A stretch of DNA of 10,172 bases from Deltaproteobacteria bacterium (GTDB taxonomy: Bacteria > Desulfobacterota > Binatia > Bin18), in assembly GCA_016200595.1 (NCBI GenBank), contig JACQEL010000860.1, forward strand, positions 1-10,172. The letters are read 5' to 3'. The notes beneath the pieces were generated by a model, which searched no databases, was not told the origin of the DNA, and worked only from the letters and a program-made list of their open reading frames with translations. Numbering within the stretch: position 1 is the first letter of the stretch; each line of letters opens with the position of its first letter. A program made the translations under genes and the position numbers. This document shows, piece by piece, positions 5,066 to 10,172 of this stretch.

Positions 5066-8000
5066 TCAGTAGCGTTTCTCCCAAAAGATATCGATGCCGC
5101 TGTTGCCTTCCGTCGTCGTAGACGCTTTCAGTTGCCAGTTCACATCAAGCTGATAGTCAAGCGCAAACTCCTGGCCCTGGTTGTTCTTACTCCCGGTTGC
5201 TTGTGAGGTTGAGACGTAGATGTCTTGGCTGAGATACTTTCCCGCGCCAATACGACTTTCGCCAATGGTCTTGCCGATGTCGAACTCTAAGTCGTCGATA
5301 CCTAACTGCTCGGCGACAGAGCGGCGGAGGTCGTTGGCGAAGTAACCGGCGGTGGCGCTGAGCACCTCAGATTGCAGGGAGGATTTCTCGCCCGAACTCA
5401 GCCCATCCGTAGTCTTGCCAAAAATCAGCATAGAGACGAGATCTGCCTGCTCCAGGCTGGGCTCACTCCGCAAGGTGAGGGCCGGTGTCCGAGCCGTGCC
5501 AGTGACCACCAGGTCAATCTTATAGTTTTTCAGCGTATAGCGTGCGACGATATCAAGACTGGGATCAATCGGAGTGCTGCCGGTAAAAATCACCTGGCCG
5601 CGCTCAAGATTAAACTTGCGGTTATGGAACGTATACCATCCGCGCACGGTCTCGATTGTCCCGACGAAGACTAGCTCCTGAGCCGCGTCTTTGCGGAGAC
5701 GAATTTGCCCCATCAGTTCGAGGGTTCCCTCGTCGAGATATACCCAGGTCCCACGGGGCACGGTGACCGTAAGATCGATACTGAGACCATCATACACGCT
5801 ACCACTGAGAGGAGGCTCTCCAGACTGTGCGGTGGATTGCGTGGGCTGCTGCATTTGTGCCTGCAAGTCTTGTTCAGTACGAATCACCACAATCGTCGGG
5901 TCTGGCTTGGCTGGACCACTTTTGAGCAGGGAAAAGTCCGGACGGAGCGTGGTCTCCACCAGTTTGACGTCACCGCGGAGCACGGGGTGCTCAAGCGAAC
6001 CCGAACCGCTGAGCTGCCCAGACACGGCTGCTCTATACTCCCGTGTGTCAATCACGCGGAACCGGTCGGCGTTGAGACTCAGCTCGAAGTTGGTGATGGT
6101 GTAATGCTGAAGGGACAGCCGGCCATTCCCGGTGAGCTGTCCGTCATGAGCACGAACAGTGAGCTGTGAAATCGCTATAGTTCCGGGAGCAAGCTCGGCT
6201 TGCGCGGCGATGTCTTGCAACGTGAATCCGAGTGCTTTCACACGCACTTGACCTTGTTGCAACTGTACGGTTCCCGACGGCACGAGCGCTTGCAGGGGAC
6301 CGCGGACCTGAAGATTAATACTCACCGTCCCTTTGACGTCCTGGATCTCCGGGCTGAGTGAATTCAGGAATGCTAAGCTCAGGCCGGTCGAGTGTACCCG
6401 CAGATCTGCTTCACCGAGCGTCGGCGGCGCGGGTTCTCCTTCCCACTGCAGCGATAAAGGGATGCCCCCTGCAATGGTAAGAGTATGCGTGAGGTCCTGC
6501 TGCAAGAGCGCATTCACCTGGAGTTGCTTTTGGTGGTAGCCAACGTGTGCGGTGAGTCCAGTATAGGTCTGTCCGGCGACGGTAATGGCGCTGGTGTTGA
6601 GGTCCATGGCTATCTCGGGAGCTGTGGCCGTGCCTTGCACGCGCAGTTCGGTACTGAGAGATCCACTGATTTGCGGACCAGGTCTCAGCAGTGCCTGGAG
6701 GTCGGCCAGTGGCACGCGGGTGATTTGCACCTGCAGGTTTTGCTGCCCTTGCCAGGCAAAGGTTCCGGTCGCGCTCACCGTGTGGTCCGCTTGCTGGAGT
6801 AAAAAATTTTCAATCGTCAGCGTCTTATTTTGCAGCAGCAGACGTGCGGGTTGACTGTTGTGCCAAGTCCCGGTGGGCAGTTGGAGAGCAAGTTCGCTGA
6901 TGAGGACCTCCACCCGCTCGGGCTGATAGTGGATTTGCGTGGCTAAACGGTGGGTGCGTTTTTGCTGGTCTTGGCCAATGAACTGGGTCTGCACTTCCAC
7001 TGGCTGGGTGCCACTCAAAGTGAGATTCACTTGCGCCGTACGCCAGGAGATGCCGGCAGCCATTTGTGTCAGCGTAGCGGTGACCTGGCCGTGTGGCTGC
7101 GGGCTGCCTATACCACTAAACGTGTAGCTGAGCGCGCCGTTCTGTAGGGTGGAGGTCGCAATGTGGAAATGGCTGAGCGTCGCCTTTCCTTCCACTTGTA
7201 AGGCGGTCAGCGCGCCGTTGGTGCTTCCTTCCAGCCGTAGCGCTCCGGCCCCTCGTTGGCCGAGCAACGCCAACCAAGGAGTGAGATTCTGCGAGAGCAC
7301 GGTATAGGTGATGGCGCCATGTGGTGTCTGCAAAATATCTCCGAGCTTTCCTTGCGCCGTCAGTGTGGTGTCGTTTGCTTCTAATGTGAGGGAGTCGAGC
7401 GTCAACTGTTGTTGCTGCAGTTTCCCGGTCATTTGCCCGCGGACGTTGGTCAGAGACCCAAGTTGAGATTCGAGCAGCGTCAGCTTAGTCGCGGCGTCGA
7501 TCTCCGCCAGGCTCGTGCCCCTGCCTTTAACCCAGGCGTCAAAATTGAGATGGAGGGGAAGCGTGATTTTGTTCTCCAGGAACGGTGCTGGGATAATGTT
7601 TCGGGCTGTAAGGTTTACTTCATAGGCGAGCGGGGTACCCAGGCGCAGTTGGCTCTTCCAACTAGCTGCGCCTACCGGACCCCGTGCCTCTCCAGTGAAC
7701 ACGACCTGCCCCTTCGCCAAGTTGCCGCTCACCGCGAGGTTCCCGATCTTCTGTCCGCGCACGACTAGATCCGCGGCCTGCGCTTGTAGTGTGCCCTCTC
7801 CTGCTTGCAAACTTTCTCCCGCAAAGGAGAGCTGGGCACTAACCTCTCCCCCTACCTTGTCACTCTTCAGCACCTTGTCGAGGGTGAAGCGCTCAACGGC
7901 AAGCGTTCCCTGATAATGCGGCGGCGTCTGGCGTAGATTAACCGTCGTCGTTGTCGTGACGCGGCCATCTGGTGCCTTCAGGGTAGCCTCAAGTTGCAGG

Positions 8001-8890
8001 GCCGACAGCGGACCCGACACCTGTAGGGTGCCGGAAAGATCTTGTTGTAATGGAACTGACGGTGCCAAACGTTGTACATCCCCGCTGGCAAGCTGCGTGA
8101 TATCGACAGTGAGTGCTACTATCGGTGCGGAAAGATCGTGCACCGAGCCAGCAATCTGCACGTGTGAGTCTCCGCTGCGCAGATCGGTGTGTCGCAAGGT
8201 CAAGACCGCTGGGGATTGCGTCGCGTCGTACGCTAGGCCGCCATTCCACTGCACTGCGGGAATGTCTGCCCGCCCGAGCGAGAACGTCAGCGAGGACAGA
8301 TCAACCTGGGTTCCGGCCGGGAGCACTGCTAAGCTTCCGTCCATAGACAGGGCCGTGAGACGTGATTCCTCACCGGCGGGGTTGCGGATGATAACGTCAC
8401 CCTGATTCATACCGATGCGATCGACGTAAAGGCGCAGGGTACTGGGTTTTTGCGGTTGCGGTGCCGGTTTGACGAGTGTGGCAATATTCCAGCCTGTGTG
8501 GGGATCCTGCACGAGGCGGAGGGTAGGGGTGGTCAGTGTCAGAGAACTGATGTGGAGGGTCGACGAAGAGAAAAAAGAGAAGATTTGCCGGAACAGCTGC
8601 ACTGCTAACGTTCCTTGTGGGATCGAGAGGATCTCCATATTATTCTGGCGAACTGACAGATTGTGAAAAACAATCTCACTCCAGATCGATCCACTGATAC
8701 CTTCTATAGAGACCTCGCCGTTCAGCGAGGTGCTGAGCGCAGCTACGGCTTGGCTGCGGACCCACTCCTGAAAGCGCGCGGTGCGCATGTAGAGAGTAGC
8801 CGCAAGCAGAACCAAGAGTAGTAAACTGATGAGACTACCGAAAACCCAGGTAGCCCGGCGGAACCATCGCCATGTCCAGTTGTTCGGCAT
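5066..8890 (-). CDS. tamB: Translocation and assembly module subunit TamB
   Basis: The product has 1274 residues, close to E. coli TamB (about 1260). Residues about 13-35 form one inner-membrane helix after a basic start (WRWFRRATW). Then comes a very long periplasmic stretch of repeating amphipathic beta strands (AsmA/DUF490-like, many T, L, Q and G), thought to form a groove carrying lipids or outer-membrane protein substrates. The conserved TamB C-terminal domain spans roughly residue 930 to the end. It contains VPRGTWVYLDEGTLELMG, FHNRKFNLERGQVIF, LRSEPSLEQADLVSMLIFGK (from 1140) and LGIDDLEFDIG, and ends IDIFWEKRY. A Gln/Pro-rich linker (QAQMQQPTQSTAQSGEPP) lies just before this domain. 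ATG 8890 is six bases after the tamA stop, and the AGG of its ribosome binding site overlaps that stop, so translation is probably coupled. Identity is confident from length, architecture and neighbour. Confidence 0.95.
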   Translation of the reverse strand: MPNNWTWRWFRRATWVFGSLISLLLLVLLAATLYMRTARFQEWVRSQAVAALSTSLNGEVSIEGISGSIWSEIVFHNLSVRQNNMEILSIPQGTLAVQLFRQIFSFFSSSTLHISSLTLTTPTLRLVQDPHTGWNIATLVKPAPQPQKPSTLRLYVDRIGMNQGDVIIRNPAGEESRLTALSMDGSLAVLPAGTQVDLSSLTFSLGRADIPAVQWNGGLAYDATQSPAVLTLRHTDLRSGDSHVQIAGSVHDLSAPIVALTVDITQLASGDVQRLAPSVPLQQDLSGTLQVSGPLSALQLEATLKAPDGRVTTTTTVNLRQTPPHYQGTLAVERFTLDKVLKSDKVGGEVSAQLSFAGESLQAGEGTLQAQAADLVVRGQKIGNLAVSGNLAKGQVVFTGEARGPVGAASWKSQLRLGTPLAYEVNLTARNIIPAPFLENKITLPLHLNFDAWVKGRGTSLAEIDAATKLTLLESQLGSLTNVRGQMTGKLQQQQLTLDSLTLEANDTTLTAQGKLGDILQTPHGAITYTVLSQNLTPWLALLGQRGAGALRLEGSTNGALTALQVEGKATLSHFHIATSTLQNGALSYTFSGIGSPQPHGQVTATLTQMAAGISWRTAQVNLTLSGTQPVEVQTQFIGQDQQKRTHRLATQIHYQPERVEVLISELALQLPTGTWHNSQPARLLLQNKTLTIENFLLQQADHTVSATGTFAWQGQQNLQVQITRVPLADLQALLRPGPQISGSLSTELRVQGTATAPEIAMDLNTSAITVAGQTYTGLTAHVGYHQKQLQVNALLQQDLTHTLTIAGGIPLSLQWEGEPAPPTLGEADLRVHSTGLSLAFLNSLSPEIQDVKGTVSINLQVRGPLQALVPSGTVQLQQGQVRVKALGFTLQDIAAQAELAPGTIAISQLTVRAHDGQLTGNGRLSLQHYTITNFELSLNADRFRVIDTREYRAAVSGQLSGSGSLEHPVLRGDVKLVETTLRPDFSLLKSGPAKPDPTIVVIRTEQDLQAQMQQPTQSTAQSGEPPLSGSVYDGLSIDLTVTVPRGTWVYLDEGTLELMGQIRLRKDAAQELVFVGTIETVRGWYTFHNRKFNLERGQVIFTGSTPIDPSLDIVARYTLKNYKIDLVVTGTARTPALTLRSEPSLEQADLVSMLIFGKTTDGLSSGEKSSLQSEVLSATAGYFANDLRRSVAEQLGIDDLEFDIGKTIGESRIGAGKYLSQDIYVSTSQATGSKNNQGQEFALDYQLDVNWQLKASTTTEGNSGIDIFWEKRY

Positions 8891-8896
8891 AGAGAC

Positions 8897-10172
8897 CTAG
8901 AAAAACTGCCCAATACTAAAATGGACCTGCCAAGGCTGGTCTCCATGTGGGGGATCCAGCGGGAATCCTAAGTCCAGTCGCACCGGACCTATTGGCGTGG
9001 TGTAGGAGACGCCGAAGCCCGGCGCGAAGCGGAGATCATCAAGAGGAACATCGAACGAGTGCAAGGAGACCTGACCGACGTCGAGAAAGAGTGCGCCGCC
9101 GATATTGGCGAACAGCGGCCGACGTAACTCCAGCGAGCCTTCAATCAGGCTGCGTCCGCCCACCGGGTCGTCGGCTGTGGATATCGGTCCGAGGCGGTGG
9201 CGACCATAGCCGCGCACACTATTTGCCCCACCCGCAAAGAAGCGCTCGAAGAGCGGGACCTCGTCGCTGCCATCGAAAGGATCAGCGAAGCCCAGCTTGA
9301 GGCGCGTGGCCAGTACGGTCTGGGAAGTTAAGAGCTGATATTTTTTGGCTTCGCCTTGCAGCCTAAAGAAGTTGAAATCGCCGCCCAAAAAGCCCCCGAC
9401 CTGATCGGCAGAGAAGGAGACGACCCCGCCGCGCTGCGGGTTGAGGGGGTCATCGGTCGTGGTCCACACCAAGCCCAAGCCAAAACCCGAAAGGATGCCC
9501 TTCCGTTGAAACTCTTTGAGCATACTGATCGTGGCTGGGTTGACATTGCTCAAGCGGTCGTACTCTACACGATAGGCCACAAAGCCCGTCAAGGTTTCGG
9601 AAAAGTCGCGCTCCAGTCGCGGTTGCAGTCTAACCCCATTTAACAGATACCCAGGTTCATCCACTTGCTGTGGGAGGACCGAGAGCGAGAAGCGATTGCG
9701 CGCCCCGAGAAAGTGGGGCTGTACAAAGCTCACCTCGATTTGCCGGTTAATGGCGGAGGCCTTGACTTGCACGTCGAGCCGGCGACCATCGCCCAACCAG
9801 TTATTATTCTGCCAGCGTACCTGACCGCGAAATTCGTCTTCGGTGCCGTAGCCTATACCGAGTTTCCACTCGTGGATCGGTTTTTCGTCCACCCGGATAC
9901 GCATCGGAATAATGCTCGGATTGGCCGGCGAGTCCTCTTGCAGGAAGCGCACGGAACTGAAGAGATCAAGCTTGAGGAGATTCTTACGTGACTGCTCCAC
10001 GGCTGTGGCCGAGAAAGGCTCTCCTGGCTGGTACACGAGTTCGCGGGTCACCAGTGACGGATCGACCTGTCCCGTGCCTTCGACTTGCGTTTCACCGAAA
10101 ACCGTCGCCGGCCCCACGGTGATGGTGTAGTGCACCTGCGCGGCGTGTTGCTCCAGAATAATCTGTGCGGCT
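8897..10172 (-). CDS. tamA: Omp85-family assembly protein TamA (3' part, start beyond the window)
   Basis: 424 residues are visible. The frame stays open to the right edge, so the GTG at 10135 is not the start. The first ~95 residues hold the end of one POTRA domain and a complete last one: VHYTITVGPATVFGETQVEG, then VDPSLVTRELVYQPGEPFS, then RKNLLKLDLFSSVRF. The 16-stranded barrel begins at HEWKLGIGYGTEDEFRG. It includes TTDDPLNPQRGGVVSFSADQ and the loop-6 motif NSVRGYGRHRLGP, followed by DPVGGRSLIEGSLELRRPLF, and ends VHFSIGQFF with a terminal Phe. It sits in the outer membrane and works with TamB, encoded immediately downstream, in inserting certain outer-membrane proteins and possibly in lipid transport. 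A BamA identity is less likely because tamB follows directly. Stop TAG is at 8899-8897. Confidence 0.93.
   Translation of the reverse strand, partial: AAQIILEQHAAQVHYTITVGPATVFGETQVEGTGQVDPSLVTRELVYQPGEPFSATAVEQSRKNLLKLDLFSSVRFLQEDSPANPSIIPMRIRVDEKPIHEWKLGIGYGTEDEFRGQVRWQNNNWLGDGRRLDVQVKASAINRQIEVSFVQPHFLGARNRFSLSVLPQQVDEPGYLLNGVRLQPRLERDFSETLTGFVAYRVEYDRLSNVNPATISMLKEFQRKGILSGFGLGLVWTTTDDPLNPQRGGVVSFSADQVGGFLGGDFNFFRLQGEAKKYQLLTSQTVLATRLKLGFADPFDGSDEVPLFERFFAGGANSVRGYGRHRLGPISTADDPVGGRSLIEGSLELRRPLFANIGGALFLDVGQVSLHSFDVPLDDLRFAPGFGVSYTTPIGPVRLDLGFPLDPPHGDQPWQVHFSIGQFF

Noticed and set aside
7956..8405. 149-codon plus-strand frame, and several others of 100-154 codons opposite tamB
   Set aside because: All are antisense to tamB, with Ser/Arg/Cys-rich translations typical of shadow frames.

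Overview
The window looks like ordinary chromosomal DNA from a Gram-negative (diderm) bacterium with moderately high GC. Two Omp85-family outer-membrane barrels and a TamB homologue require an outer membrane. The phosphoglucomutase is the long proteobacterial type, close in length and motifs to the E. coli enzyme. The sequence does not fix the lineage. An uncultured proteobacterial, desulfobacterial or similar group would fit, but that is a guess. There are no tRNA or rRNA genes, no CRISPR array and no transposase gene.

Layout from left to right. (1) 1-295, minus strand: the N-terminal 98 codons of a hydantoinase/5-oxoprolinase-type ATPase, cut by the window edge. (2) 296-459: a short divergent intergenic region with a 9-bp inverted repeat and a possible plus-strand promoter. 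(3) 460-1480, plus strand: a rubrerythrin-like domain followed, in a different reading frame, by a complete VIT1/CCC1 membrane iron-transporter domain. This looks like a ferritin-like/VIT fusion broken by a frameshift and a small deletion. (4) 1523-3184, minus strand: phosphoglucomutase, convergent with the VIT1 gene. (5) 3185-3598: a 414-bp divergent intergenic region holding a candidate 17-codon leader ORF with a strong ribosome binding site, a small hairpin and a perfect palindrome. (6) 3599-4861, plus strand: a signal-peptide-bearing Omp85-type barrel with no POTRA domains. (7) 4862-5065: an intergenic region between convergent genes, filled by a nested palindromic repeat with 21-bp perfect arms. 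(8) 5066-8890 and 8897-10172, minus strand: tamB and the 3' part of tamA, six bases apart in one operon. TamA continues past the right edge.

Functionally, the right half concerns the outer membrane. TamA (barrel plus POTRA) and TamB (inner-membrane-anchored periplasmic beta-rich bridge) form the translocation and assembly module. A second, POTRA-less Omp85 barrel faces them from the other strand. The left half is metabolic (glucose-1-P/glucose-6-P interconversion, hydantoin or oxoproline-type hydrolysis) plus the damaged iron-handling gene. No new multi-gene system stands out. The points most worth checking are the broken rubrerythrin-VIT fusion, the nested palindrome with flanking direct repeats, the POTRA-less Omp85 beside tamAB, and the small ORF upstream of pgm.
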